From: a virus
Virus record (IMG/VR): IMGVR_UViG_3300021347_000605
Span: 1-37,651 of that record
Reading direction: 5' to 3' (one strand)
Length of the DNA: 37,651 nt
Positions 19,981-29,154 of this stretch are shown piece by piece. The position numbers were made by a program, and so were the translations under genes. The notes below the pieces were generated by a model. The model made no database searches, had not been told where the DNA came from, and saw only the letters and a list, made by a program, of their open reading frames with translations. Numbering within the stretch: the first letter of the stretch is position 1; each line of letters begins with the position of its first letter.

Positions 19981-22900
19981 TTAGTTTTTGCCTACTAGTA
20001 CTTCGACTACGCCGTCTAAACCATCGTTGAAATCTGAGATTGCTTTACCGATGATAGTACCAGGCTTGATGTTTTCAGGGTCACCTGCACATCCATATCC
20101 TGCATTTTCAGAAGTAACAATTAGATCACCTTTTATGACAGGACCTATAACTTTACATGGTACACGTCCGATCAATGCTAGTTCTACAACAAATTCGCCT
20201 TCGCCTGCAGTACATTCTGCGTTATAGACTTGAGCAGGATTAGTTGTAACAATACCTGCAACAGTATGCGATGCATGTTGACCTGTTACTGACAATTCTG
20301 CATCACCGCCGAATACTACAACTGTGCCAGGCTCATAGTCTGAGTCTGCTGTGTATTTCTCCGCCAAGTCAGCATATGTTGCGTTAAGTGTTGATCCACT
20401 AGTTAAAGTCCAGTCACCGATAATTGAACCTGATGTTGAGTTTGAACCTGATGTCAATGTTTGTGACTGTAATGTTCCGCTGTTAGTAGTACCTGATACT
20501 GTTAATGAGCCTAAAGTACCGACTGAAGTGATGTTTGGTTGAGCCGCTGTTGTTACAGTACCAGCAGTTGTTGCTGATCCTGCACTTCCTGCTGAACCTG
20601 AAACATTAATACCCCAAGTACCTGATGCGTTTGTACCAGTTGTACTAGGTGCTCCAACTGTGTTATAAGAAACAGTTCTTGCTGTTCCACCATTGAATGT
20701 TGTGCCTGAGGCTGCACCTGAACCACTGTTGTTAAATGTAACAGAGTTATCTACACTACCTGCTGTTGTAGCAGAAGCGGCTGATCCATCAATTGAACCA
20801 GAGATTGTAGATGATACTGTTAATCCTGTTAGTGTACCAACAGAAGTAATGTTAGGTTGTGCGGCACTTGAAACAGTTGCGGCATAACCTGTTGTGTTTT
20901 GGTTAAGTGTTGAAACGTAAGCCGCTCCAATTGCTGTACCTTGCCATACACCTGTATCAATTGTACCAACTGATGTTAGTGATGAGTCTACAACACTTGA
21001 GTTAAGAGTTGTGCCTGTTAATGCGGCCGCATTTGCTGTAATTGCAACATTAGCCGCCGCTGTTAATTGACCTCTACTATTAACTGTAAATGTTGCATTG
21101 TGAGTTCCGTTACCGTATGATGCGGCTGATACTGCTGTATCTGTAATAGAGAACTCTGAGCCAGTTAGTGTAAGACCTGCGCCTGCTGTAAATGTACCAG
21201 CACCTGAGAACTGAACAAAATTTACTGCATTAGTACCAACTGTTGCTACTGCATCAGTCATTACCCAACCTGTATCATTGTATTGTGTACCTGTGGATAC
21301 GAATGTGAAATCTCCACCTGCCATTTCAGTTGGTGTGTCGAAATCATCTGCTCTTGTCAGAACTGTAGATGATGTTTTAACGTAAATACCATTGTTTGCG
21401 GCTGTTGATTCGTCTTTAACAAGAATTCTTTCTCCGTTTGAGAATGATTCACCGTCAATTGTATCAAAGTTACCAGAAGATGTTGTTAATGTTGCGCCAA
21501 CACCTGCTGTTCCGTTATCATAAGTGATTGTTCCACCTGTGATAGATGTAAGTGTTCCTGTAGTTGCAACTTCACAAGACTCATGTACATGTAAGCCTTC
21601 TGCAACACTGTCAACATATGCTTTTGTTGCGGCATCTGTTGCGGCTGTTGGTGTTGCTAGTTCTGTAATTCTTGCTGAGTTTACATCAACTGAACCAGAA
21701 CCTGTTGTTACTAATGTGATAGGCTGATTAGTTCCAATTGCTGTAATTGTAACTCCACCTGTTTTACCAACAATATCATCAGTTACAACGTTTGCTGTTG
21801 TATCAACGTTACCTGAAGTTGTTACAGCACTTAAAGTACCTACTGAAGTAATATTAGGTTGTGCGGCTGTTGTTACTGTACCTGCTGTTGTAGCACTTGA
21901 TACTGTACCTGTTACATTAGCGCCTACAACGTTTGATAAACCACCTGCATCACCTGTAAACACTCCTGTGTTTGCTGTGATTGCTGAAGCAGTGATTGTT
22001 CCGTTAACACCTAAGCCAGTTAATGTACCTAATGATGTAATGTTTGCTTGTGCGGCTCCTGATACTGTTCCTGCTACTGAAGCAAGAGCAACTGTACCAG
22101 AAACGTTTCCACCTGCGACTGCGTTTGCAGTTGCGGCAAAGTCAACTTCTCCTGTTACATTAGCGCCTGCTACTGCATTTGCTGATGTTGCACTTGTTGC
22201 TAATGCGACTGCGCCTGATACGTTTCCACCTGCTACAGCATTTGCTGTTGCGGCGAACGCAACTTCACCTGTTACGTTTGCACCAGCAGTTGATGATAAG
22301 TTAGCACCATCTCCTGATACGTATGTGAATACACCACCTGTGCCATTAACATTACCTGCGCCAACATTACCTGTAACAGATAGTGAACCTAATGTTCCTA
22401 CTGAAGTAATGTTAGTTTGTGATGCAGTACCTAAAGTACCGTTTAACGTAGTTGCTGTTACTGTTGATGCTGACAAGACATTCGTGTCTTTGTCAAATGT
22501 AAATGTTGAATCTGCTCCGAAGTCTCCGTCGTCATTAAAGATAACTTCTGTATTTGAACCTGCTGGCTGTTGAAAGTCAACTGGTGCTCCGTTTGCATAA
22601 TAATAGTTGTCTGTTTTAATACCTGCTGTTGCAGTAATATTACCTGTTACGTTTAAGTAACCTGTTGTTGAAATACCTTCAGCATTATCAGTAGATTCGA
22701 TCATAAAGATGTTTGCTTTACCTGCTGAACTCCATCTTAATGCGCCTGCTTCGTTGTCTGCAACTTCCCATGTAATTGGGTTTTCTATAGTTCCGATGCT
22801 ACCTTGTACAAGATACAAAGAATAGTTAGAAACACTTGAACCAGAAGCAAGACCATATAAACCTACGTTCATACCACTAGCATGTACTCCGGCTGTTGTA

Positions 22901-24165
22901 CCACGTACACCTACTGCCGCTCCAGTGTCATTAGTGTCTCCTATGAGACCTTGTCCATAAACACCAGTACCTTTATCTGATCCGTCTGTTGCACCATAAC
23001 CATATACACCGATACCATTGATGCCTGCTGTTGAGTTCGCCGCGGCTTCACCAACAACACCGATGTTATCACCTAATGATGAACCTGTGTTGTCTTTGCC
23101 GAATATTGCTGTTGCGTTTCCGAAATCTGATGCAGAACCTTCTCCACCAACAACACTTGTTAATGTACCAACACTAGTAATGTTTGGTTGTGCGGCAGTT
23201 TCGACTGTACCCGCTGATACTGCATAAGTTGCGTTTGCTACTGTGCCTGTAACGTTTGCACCGGCGATTGCTGATAATCCAGCACCTGAACCAATGAATA
23301 CGTTACCATGAACGTTACCATATGTATTAACTGAGATTACTTCGTCTGTGTTAGTAACATCAGCACCGAAGATAAACTCTGATCCTGAGTTGTCCCAACC
23401 CATGAATCCTACAATTGCACCACCGTCATAATATTGTAATGCTGTACCACGATCTTTACCGTCATCTGAAGTAGGAGCCGCTCCGTTTGGGCCACCTCCC
23501 ATTGTGATAATTGGATCTTCGACATCGAAAGAACTTACGTTGACGTAAGTTAAGTCTCCGTTAACTGTTAAGTTTCCACCAATTACTCCGTTTCCTGAAA
23601 TACTTAAATCTGTACCACTTATTGTGTTAGTTGCGTTAAGGTTTCCGGCGTCTGAATTACCTGTTACTGCTAGTGCTGTTAGGGTGCCAACACTTGTAAT
23701 ATTAGTTTGAGATGCAGTTTGTAATTCACCTGTTAATGCAGTTGCAACAACATTAGTTGATGATAGGGTATCAGTTGTTTTGTCAAATGTAAATGTTGAG
23801 TCTGCACCAAAATCACCTTCATCATTAAAGATAACTTGTGTGTTTGAACCTGCTGGCTGTTGCAAGTCCCATGCAACTCCATTAGCATATAAAAGATTAT
23901 CTGTTAAAACTCTAGTCGCCGCAACGTTTCCTGTGACAGTTAATACATCAGTGGCTTTATCAAACGTAAAGTTTGCGTCGCCATTAATTGCATTATCATC
24001 ATTAAAAAAGACTTGCGTATTTGACCCACTTACTGTTGGGAACGATTCGACCGATCCTGAACTCTTTTTGACTGACAGTACATCTGAATCACTTAAGAAG
24101 ATTGTACCTTTTCCCGCAGCCGGGGTGGGGACTGATGCCGCCGTATTTTGTTTTAATATTAACAT
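19981..24165 (-). CDS. Giant modular tail fibre (1394 aa) with shared C-terminal domain
   Basis: The product is a low-complexity, Thr/Ala/Ser/Gly/Asn/Val-rich fibre. Repeats include QPNITSVGTLT (many copies) and alternating VAGANVTGEV/AGGNVSG units. Two SNTQVIFNDEGDFGADSTF-type modules lie near the N-terminus and a related one in the middle. A globular block at about residues 830-1007 (DAATKAYVD to LTLTGSEFSI) has a near copy in the 1120-aa fibre. Residues 1262-1394 form a terminal domain starting ATYADLAEKY and ending VVEVLVGKN, as in cyanophage fibres; its YADLAE opening recalls C-terminal fibre domains that aid trimer folding or self-cleave. It is last in the run before the terminator, with a late promoter (GATAAATA) 47 bases upstream. 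Confidence 0.8.
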   Translation of the reverse strand: MLILKQNTAASVPTPAAGKGTIFLSDSDVLSVKKSSGSVESFPTVSGSNTQVFFNDDNAINGDANFTFDKATDVLTVTGNVAATRVLTDNLLYANGVAWDLQQPAGSNTQVIFNDEGDFGADSTFTFDKTTDTLSSTNVVATALTGELQTASQTNITSVGTLTALAVTGNSDAGNLNATNTISGTDLSISGNGVIGGNLTVNGDLTYVNVSSFDVEDPIITMGGGPNGAAPTSDDGKDRGTALQYYDGGAIVGFMGWDNSGSEFIFGADVTNTDEVISVNTYGNVHGNVFIGSGAGLSAIAGANVTGTVANATYAVSAGTVETAAQPNITSVGTLTSVVGGEGSASDFGNATAIFGKDNTGSSLGDNIGVVGEAAANSTAGINGIGVYGYGATDGSDKGTGVYGQGLIGDTNDTGAAVGVRGTTAGVHASGMNVGLYGLASGSSVSNYSLYLVQGSIGTIENPITWEVADNEAGALRWSSAGKANIFMIESTDNAEGISTTGYLNVTGNITATAGIKTDNYYYANGAPVDFQQPAGSNTEVIFNDDGDFGADSTFTFDKDTNVLSASTVTATTLNGTLGTASQTNITSVGTLGSLSVTGNVGAGNVNGTGGVFTYVSGDGANLSSTAGANVTGEVAFAATANAVAGGNVSGAVALATSATSANAVAGANVTGEVDFAATANAVAGGNVSGTVALASVAGTVSGAAQANITSLGTLTGLGVNGTITASAITANTGVFTGDAGGLSNVVGANVTGTVSSATTAGTVTTAAQPNITSVGTLSAVTTSGNVDTTANVVTDDIVGKTGGVTITAIGTNQPITLVTTGSGSVDVNSARITELATPTAATDAATKAYVDSVAEGLHVHESCEVATTGTLTSITGGTITYDNGTAGVGATLTTSSGNFDTIDGESFSNGERILVKDESTAANNGIYVKTSSTVLTRADDFDTPTEMAGGDFTFVSTGTQYNDTGWVMTDAVATVGTNAVNFVQFSGAGTFTAGAGLTLTGSEFSITDTAVSAASYGNGTHNATFTVNSRGQLTAAANVAITANAAALTGTTLNSSVVDSSLTSVGTIDTGVWQGTAIGAAYVSTLNQNTTGYAATVSSAAQPNITSVGTLTGLTVSSTISGSIDGSAASATTAGSVDNSVTFNNSGSGAASGTTFNGGTARTVSYNTVGAPSTTGTNASGTWGINVSGSAGSAGSATTAGTVTTAAQPNITSVGTLGSLTVSGTTNSGTLQSQTLTSGSNSTSGSIIGDWTLTSGSTLNATYADLAEKYTADSDYEPGTVVVFGGDAELSVTGQHASHTVAGIVTTNPAQVYNAECTAGEGEFVVELALIGRVPCKVIGPVIKGDLIVTSENAGYGCAGDPENIKPGTIIGKAISDFNDGLDGVVEVLVGKN
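21145..21672 (-). repeat. Tail-fibre cassette, copy 1 (copy 2 at 27155-27680)
   Basis: About 175 codons encode a block running from ATPTAATDAATKAYVD through ILVKDESTAANNGIYV and LTRADDFDTPTEMAGG to GAGLTLTGSEFSI. The same block with scattered changes occurs in the 1120-aa fibre gene. Such blocks are found in tail fibres of many phages and can be exchanged by recombination. Confidence 0.75.
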
Positions 24166-24211
24166 TTCCTATTACCCTATTATAGTTAAATTTGCCTTTT
24201 GAGCATAATTC

Positions 24212-24219
24212 TATTTATC
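24212..24219 (-). promoter_or_regulatory. T4-type late promoter (GATAAATA)
   Basis: The element lies in the 74-base gap upstream of the 1394-aa fibre gene and matches NATAAATA on the minus strand. Confidence 0.65.
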
Positions 24220-24239
24220 GTTATTTCCCGAATTGATTT

Positions 24240-25787
24240 TTAGTCTGGGACATACGTACCCATTAAATTAACACTAGTACTGCTATTTTCAGGTGATGCT
24301 CTTAATAATACATTAGTCCCTGACATTACAGTAGATAATGTAATTAAATCTGCACTTGTTGTCGATATTGAACCGTATACTGTCATTATCGGAGTTACAC
24401 CGTCATGTACAAGAAGTACCTCTATTGCTTGATAACCCGTGTTATCCGAAACCTTAATTGTATATTTTGCTGATCTATAAGAAGATGCGGCAAATGTATC
24501 AATTGTTGTATTAGCACTTCCTACAGAAACTGCTGTTCTGCTACTATATAAATCGTCAACTGATAAAGTTGTTGAATTTAAATTGTCCGCAGACACGTTA
24601 CCACGTGCTGTTAATGTTTTGCCTGTACCACAAATTACAACGTTAGCATTTAATCCGATATTAACGTCTGTCATTGTAGTTGTGAATACACCGGCTGTTG
24701 TTGTACTTGTATCTACTGATATAGTACCTTGTCCGACACCTGTGCCAAATAGCATATCGCCAGATGTAGATATAAAGTTATTACCTACTACGTTGCCTGA
24801 TGCTGTCAGTAATCCTGAAGCATCTGCAAATGTTAAGTTACCTGATGCACCAAATGATCCGTTGTCATTAAACTGTACTTGTGTATCAGAGCCTGCCGCT
24901 GATTCACCAAAAGTGATTGCGGCTCCATTTGCATAATAATAATTGTCTGTTTTAATACCTAATGGTACGACATTACCTGTCGTAGTTAAGACACCACCGC
25001 CTGACATTGAAAATACGTCAGCATTTCCAGCAACACCCATTGTGACTGCTGAACCTGATGTGTCTATAGATACATTAGAGTTACCATGTGATATTGCATA
25101 TGTATGAAAATCAGAAGTACCCTCGAATATAAATTGTCCGCCGTCGCCGTTAGTCATGACCATAGCGCCATTTGCGGCTTCTGCTATCGACCCACCACCT
25201 AAGAATATAGAAGTTCCTGCAAGATATAGATCATTCCAACGTTGAGTTGCTGATCCTAAATCATATGTGACATTTGCACTAGGAATAATACTTCCAGTAG
25301 GGTTAATATTTCCTGGTACATCTAAATTACCTGATGTAATATTAAATGTAAATCCTGTGTTACCATAGAATGTACCTGCATTATCAAAATAAATCTGTGA
25401 TGATTCTGCATTTTGAGAGACACCTACTTCGATAAGAATACCTTCTACATCTAGTTCTCCATCGATTGTGATTGCTTCTGCGAACAGACCCTGAAGATTA
25501 GCACCGATTGTATATGATTCAGATGCATTAATTTGATATGGCATAACTGCGGCTGAGTTTGCCGCCATGCCTGCTTCACCAAATGATAATGTACCTGAAC
25601 CATCAGTGATGATTGCTTGGTTTGCGGAGCCTCCAGTAATCGTAATATTGCCAATAGCACCTAGATCAGATAGTCCAGCACTAACATCTAAGTTAGTAGG
25701 GGTAACATTACCCACATTACTGACTATCTCAACGGGCGTTTCGGCTACCGAAAACCCTCCAACTGAGTTAAAGGATCTAATTCCCAT
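24240..25787 (-). CDS. Tail-fibre protein (515 aa)
   Basis: The N-terminus MGIRSFNSVGGFSVAETPVEI is related to the starts of the two other fibres at 29155-31332 and 31428-32951, suggesting a common attachment domain. The middle has fibre repeats and a SDTQVQFNDNGSFGASGNL module. The last 105 or so residues (SVGSANTTIDTFAASSYR to MGTYVPD) form a strand-rich knob like those ending two other fibres of this cluster. It starts two bases after the stop of the 1120-aa gene and lacks a strong ribosome site, so it is probably coupled to it. Role: receptor binding or fibre shaft, inferred from composition and context. Confidence 0.7.
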   Translation of the reverse strand: MGIRSFNSVGGFSVAETPVEIVSNVGNVTPTNLDVSAGLSDLGAIGNITITGGSANQAIITDGSGTLSFGEAGMAANSAAVMPYQINASESYTIGANLQGLFAEAITIDGELDVEGILIEVGVSQNAESSQIYFDNAGTFYGNTGFTFNITSGNLDVPGNINPTGSIIPSANVTYDLGSATQRWNDLYLAGTSIFLGGGSIAEAANGAMVMTNGDGGQFIFEGTSDFHTYAISHGNSNVSIDTSGSAVTMGVAGNADVFSMSGGGVLTTTGNVVPLGIKTDNYYYANGAAITFGESAAGSDTQVQFNDNGSFGASGNLTFADASGLLTASGNVVGNNFISTSGDMLFGTGVGQGTISVDTSTTTAGVFTTTMTDVNIGLNANVVICGTGKTLTARGNVSADNLNSTTLSVDDLYSSRTAVSVGSANTTIDTFAASSYRSAKYTIKVSDNTGYQAIEVLLVHDGVTPIMTVYGSISTTSADLITLSTVMSGTNVLLRASPENSSTSVNLMGTYVPD

Positions 25788-25789
25788 TA

Positions 25790-28700
25790 TTAAATAAACC
25801 TATATTGTGTAACCCAAACAGTTGAATTAGTTGATGCTGGTGTTACCAACAATTCTAAGTCACTACCGTTTAAGCCTACTGCTAATACACCAGGTGCTCC
25901 TGTTAAGAATGTCTGACCGTATGTAACGAAATCAACTGTTGATCCGTCTGTTACAGTTAGTACTGATGCTACAGAAGTATTTCCTGATGTTGCGTCATAT
26001 CCTTTTACTAAGAACTCAATTCCGTTTATTCCTGAAACTGCGAAACTAGCAATTGCTGTTTGTGATGTAGTTGTAGTAGTTACTGTTCCTGCCGCTAGTG
26101 TTGAAATCTCACTAGTACCGACATTTAAGTTACCTGCTACATTTGCTGTACCACTTACTTCAACACTTGTTAAAGTACCTACAGAAGTAATGTTAGGTTG
26201 TGCCGCTGTGTAGACAGTACCTGATACAAGTGCGTTTGCTACTTGACCTGATACGTTTCCACCTGCTACTGCGTTAGCAGTCGCCGCGAATGCAACTTCA
26301 CCAGTTACATTACCACCTGCGACATTAGATAAACCACCACCGTCACCAGTAAATAGTCCTGTGTTAGCAGTAAATGCGGGTGCTGTTACAGTAGAAGTAA
26401 TATCTGCTGTTCCTTTTACATCAAGTCCGCCGTCTGATACGACTATTACGTCAGCAGTTCCGTTAACACCCATTGTGATGTTGCCGTCTACTGATGCAAT
26501 GTCTACATTAGATGTACCATTTGCGATACCTGAAAGACTTAAGCCTGTAATGTTTGCGGCTGGGATATTTGATAGTCCAAAACCGTCACCATTAAAGATA
26601 CCTGATGTTGAATCGATATTTCCTGTTGCTTCAACTACGCCTGCTGTTGTTAAGTTACCACCTGTTACATTACCAGTTGCACTTACAACACCGCCTGTTG
26701 TTAAGTTACCACCTGCTACGTTAGCAGTGAAAGTTGCTTGGCCACCTAGAACTTCATGTCCAAAAGTAATGCCTGCGTTAGTAGATTCTTCATTGATATT
26801 GTCAGTATAAACAGCGCCTGTTGAAGTCAAGTTACCAGCACTTACGTTGCCGCTAAATGCACCAGTAGTTGCACCACTTAATGCACCTGAACTTAATGTT
26901 GCTGTACCGTCTGTTAAACTACCACCAGTTACTGAACCTGTTGCTTCGACTGCACCACCTGTTGTTAAATTGCCACCGACTACGTTACCTGTAGCACTAA
27001 CAACACCTGTTGTTGTTAAGTTACCACCTGCGACATTACCTGTTGCAGTTAAACTTGTACCTGTTGCCGCTCCGATGTTTGGAGTAGTTAACTGAGCAGA
27101 AGTTTTAACAACTACGTTTCCACCTTGAATATCTGTTGTTAAGTTATCAACGTTAACAGAGAATTCAGTACCTGTTAATGTAAGACCTGCACCTGCTGTG
27201 AATGATCCTGCACCTGAGAACTGAACAAAGTTAACGTCAGAAGTACCAACTGTTGTTACTGGATCTGTCATTACCCATCCAGTGTCGTTATAAATTGTAC
27301 CTTGTGATACAAATGTAAAGTCACCGCCTGCCATTTCAGTCGGAGTATTAAAGTCATCTGCTCTTGTTAAGACAGTTGAACTTGTGTATACATAGATACC
27401 ATTATTAGCACCTGTTGACTCGTCTTTAATTAAAATTCTATCATCTGTGCTTAAAGTTATCCCATCAATTGCTGTTAATGTTGAGCCAGAAATTGTAAGG
27501 GTCGCTCCGACACCTGATGTGCCGTTGTCATATGTTACAGTACCACCAGACATTGTTGCCAATGTATCTGTTGATGCTACGACACAAGGTGCATGAACTG
27601 CAAGTCCTTGTGCTACGTCATCTACGTACTGCTTAGTAGCGGCGTCAGTTGATGCTGTTGGAGTTCCAACTGCTTCGATTTTAAATCCACCTACGTGAAC
27701 TTGACCAGTACCAGTAGGTCTGATCTCAACGTAATCATCTGATGAACCCGCTGTTAATGTTAAGTTACCTGTAGTACCAGTAACAGTCGGAGTAATTAAT
27801 GCTCCTAAAGTACCTGTACCATTTGCATTAATTGTACCAATAATGTTTGCACCAGTATCAGTAATAACAGCAGTTGTGTTTCCTGCGGCTACTAAATCAA
27901 CGTTACCATTATTATTAACTGTAACATTTGATGTACCGTCGATTAATGTACCTGTAAAGAATGATGCTGTTACCAAGTTACCGCCGTCTACGTTACCAGC
28001 AGTTAAGTTGCCAGTAATATCTGCGGCTCCAGCAGTTGTTAAGTTACCACCAGATACGTTACCAGTTGCGGCTACAACACCTACTGTTGTAATGTTTCCA
28101 CCAATTACGTTACCTGTTGCTTCAACTACGCCTGCTGTGGTTAAGTTTCCACCAGCAACATTGCCTGTTGCGTCTACAACGCCTGCTGTAGTTAAGTTTC
28201 CGCCAATTACGTTACCTGTTACTTCTACAACACCACCTGATGTTAAGTTACCACCTGCGACATTACCTGTTGCAGTTACTACGCCTGTTGCAATGACATT
28301 ACCGAGGTCTAAATTACCACTTGTCATTACTATGCCATCATCAGTGACGTTTGCTGTTAATCCACCATTGACGTTTAGTTCAATATTACCATCTGCGACT
28401 GCAATACGAACATTTGATGTACCGTTTGACACACCTGATGTGTCAATACCTGTTAATTGAGAACCATTACCATAAAAATATGATGCTGTAATGTTACCAC
28501 CAGTGACAACTTGACCTGTGCCATTTGGTGTAAAGATAATGTTAGCATCTGTGTCTTGACCAGTAATAGTCTGATCAGTTATATCTAAGTTACCAATCTG
28601 TGAGTCTGGTAAGTTAGTAACACCTGTCTTACCAATGTATCTATAACCTACGATGTAAAGAACTTTACTACTTGTTAGAGCAGTCGGGATAGTTTCTCCG

Positions 28701-29152
28701 ATAAAGTTAAGAACACCTGATTGATAGTTATAATAGAACTCACCAGTTCCACCTGATCCAGCACCAAAGATTTGAGTACCTGTTGAAGTTGGATCTGCAA
28801 CTCCTGAATCATCTACATAGACTGATACTGCATAAGTAGAACCAAATTCTTGTGGGATCCAGTAAGTTAAATCAGTTTTCCATGTGGGGTAAACACCGCC
28901 AACTGGTACAGTAGTATTATCTGCTGTACACTCGACTGCATTAGATCCTGTATATGCTTGAACAATACTAGCAACGGCTGCCGCTGTTCCTGGGATCTGA
29001 TCAGCCTGTGACCATAGTGTATCACCACGATTTAGTAATGGGCTAGCAATAGCCTCGTTACTTGGACTTTTATTAGATTCTGTGTCAGTTTTAGTGACAC
29101 CAAATGCCTGTTTATAAAGTAGGTCGACTTTTTGTGAAATAGGTATACTCAT
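25790..29152 (-). CDS. Tail-fibre protein (1120 aa) with 17-residue tandem repeats
   Basis: The N-terminus (MSIPISQKVDLLYKQAFGVTKT) differs from the other fibres, and residues 30-200 look globular. A run of 17-residue units of the form TGNVxGGNLTTxGVVxA covers residues 288-391. More units are scattered at about 690-830. Between them lies the cassette shared with the 1394-aa fibre (DAATKQYVD to LTGTEFSV). The C-terminal 100 residues are a knob with VLTVTDGSTVDFVTYG. The pattern suggests a beta-helical or repeat shaft with insertable heads. The ATG lies two bases after the upstream stop with no clear ribosome site, implying coupling. Receptor binding is likely but inferred. Confidence 0.75.
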   Translation of the reverse strand: MSIPISQKVDLLYKQAFGVTKTDTESNKSPSNEAIASPLLNRGDTLWSQADQIPGTAAAVASIVQAYTGSNAVECTADNTTVPVGGVYPTWKTDLTYWIPQEFGSTYAVSVYVDDSGVADPTSTGTQIFGAGSGGTGEFYYNYQSGVLNFIGETIPTALTSSKVLYIVGYRYIGKTGVTNLPDSQIGNLDITDQTITGQDTDANIIFTPNGTGQVVTGGNITASYFYGNGSQLTGIDTSGVSNGTSNVRIAVADGNIELNVNGGLTANVTDDGIVMTSGNLDLGNVIATGVVTATGNVAGGNLTSGGVVEVTGNVIGGNLTTAGVVDATGNVAGGNLTTAGVVEATGNVIGGNITTVGVVAATGNVSGGNLTTAGAADITGNLTAGNVDGGNLVTASFFTGTLIDGTSNVTVNNNGNVDLVAAGNTTAVITDTGANIIGTINANGTGTLGALITPTVTGTTGNLTLTAGSSDDYVEIRPTGTGQVHVGGFKIEAVGTPTASTDAATKQYVDDVAQGLAVHAPCVVASTDTLATMSGGTVTYDNGTSGVGATLTISGSTLTAIDGITLSTDDRILIKDESTGANNGIYVYTSSTVLTRADDFNTPTEMAGGDFTFVSQGTIYNDTGWVMTDPVTTVGTSDVNFVQFSGAGSFTAGAGLTLTGTEFSVNVDNLTTDIQGGNVVVKTSAQLTTPNIGAATGTSLTATGNVAGGNLTTTGVVSATGNVVGGNLTTGGAVEATGSVTGGSLTDGTATLSSGALSGATTGAFSGNVSAGNLTSTGAVYTDNINEESTNAGITFGHEVLGGQATFTANVAGGNLTTGGVVSATGNVTGGNLTTAGVVEATGNIDSTSGIFNGDGFGLSNIPAANITGLSLSGIANGTSNVDIASVDGNITMGVNGTADVIVVSDGGLDVKGTADITSTVTAPAFTANTGLFTGDGGGLSNVAGGNVTGEVAFAATANAVAGGNVSGQVANALVSGTVYTAAQPNITSVGTLTSVEVSGTANVAGNLNVGTSEISTLAAGTVTTTTTSQTAIASFAVSGINGIEFLVKGYDATSGNTSVASVLTVTDGSTVDFVTYGQTFLTGAPGVLAVGLNGSDLELLVTPASTNSTVWVTQYRFI
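27155..27680 (-). repeat. Tail-fibre cassette, copy 2
   Basis: This is the counterpart of 21145-21672. Shared segments include STVLTRADDF, TPTEMAGGDFTFVS, YNDTGWVMTD and NFVQFSGAG; differences are concentrated in the first third. The spread of changes fits duplication followed by divergence rather than recent copying. Confidence 0.75.
27980..28291 (-). repeat. 51-bp tandem repeats inside a tail-fibre gene
   Basis: About six units of 51 bases encode 17-residue repeats of TGNVxGGNLTTxGVVxA type. The units differ mainly at positions x (I/A/S and E/D/A). More copies lie at roughly 26610-26740 and 26900-27060. This is coding repeat, not a CRISPR array. Confidence 0.8.
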
Positions 29153-29154
29153 TT

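Noticed and set aside
21968-22573. Long plus-strand frame (about 200 codons) opposite the 1394-aa fibre gene
   Set aside because: It is an antisense shadow produced by repeated Ala/Thr/Val/Gly codons; its product is a Pro/Val/Ala-rich low-complexity string with no ribosome site or promoter.
27980-28291. Regular repeats that could be read as a CRISPR array
   Set aside because: The units are directly adjacent, in frame, and encode a coherent fibre repeat; there are no unique spacers and no cas genes.
27843-28460. Long plus-strand frame (about 205 codons) opposite the 1120-aa fibre gene
   Set aside because: It is the same kind of antisense shadow, here from the 51-bp repeats, giving repeated LPPATLPVA strings.
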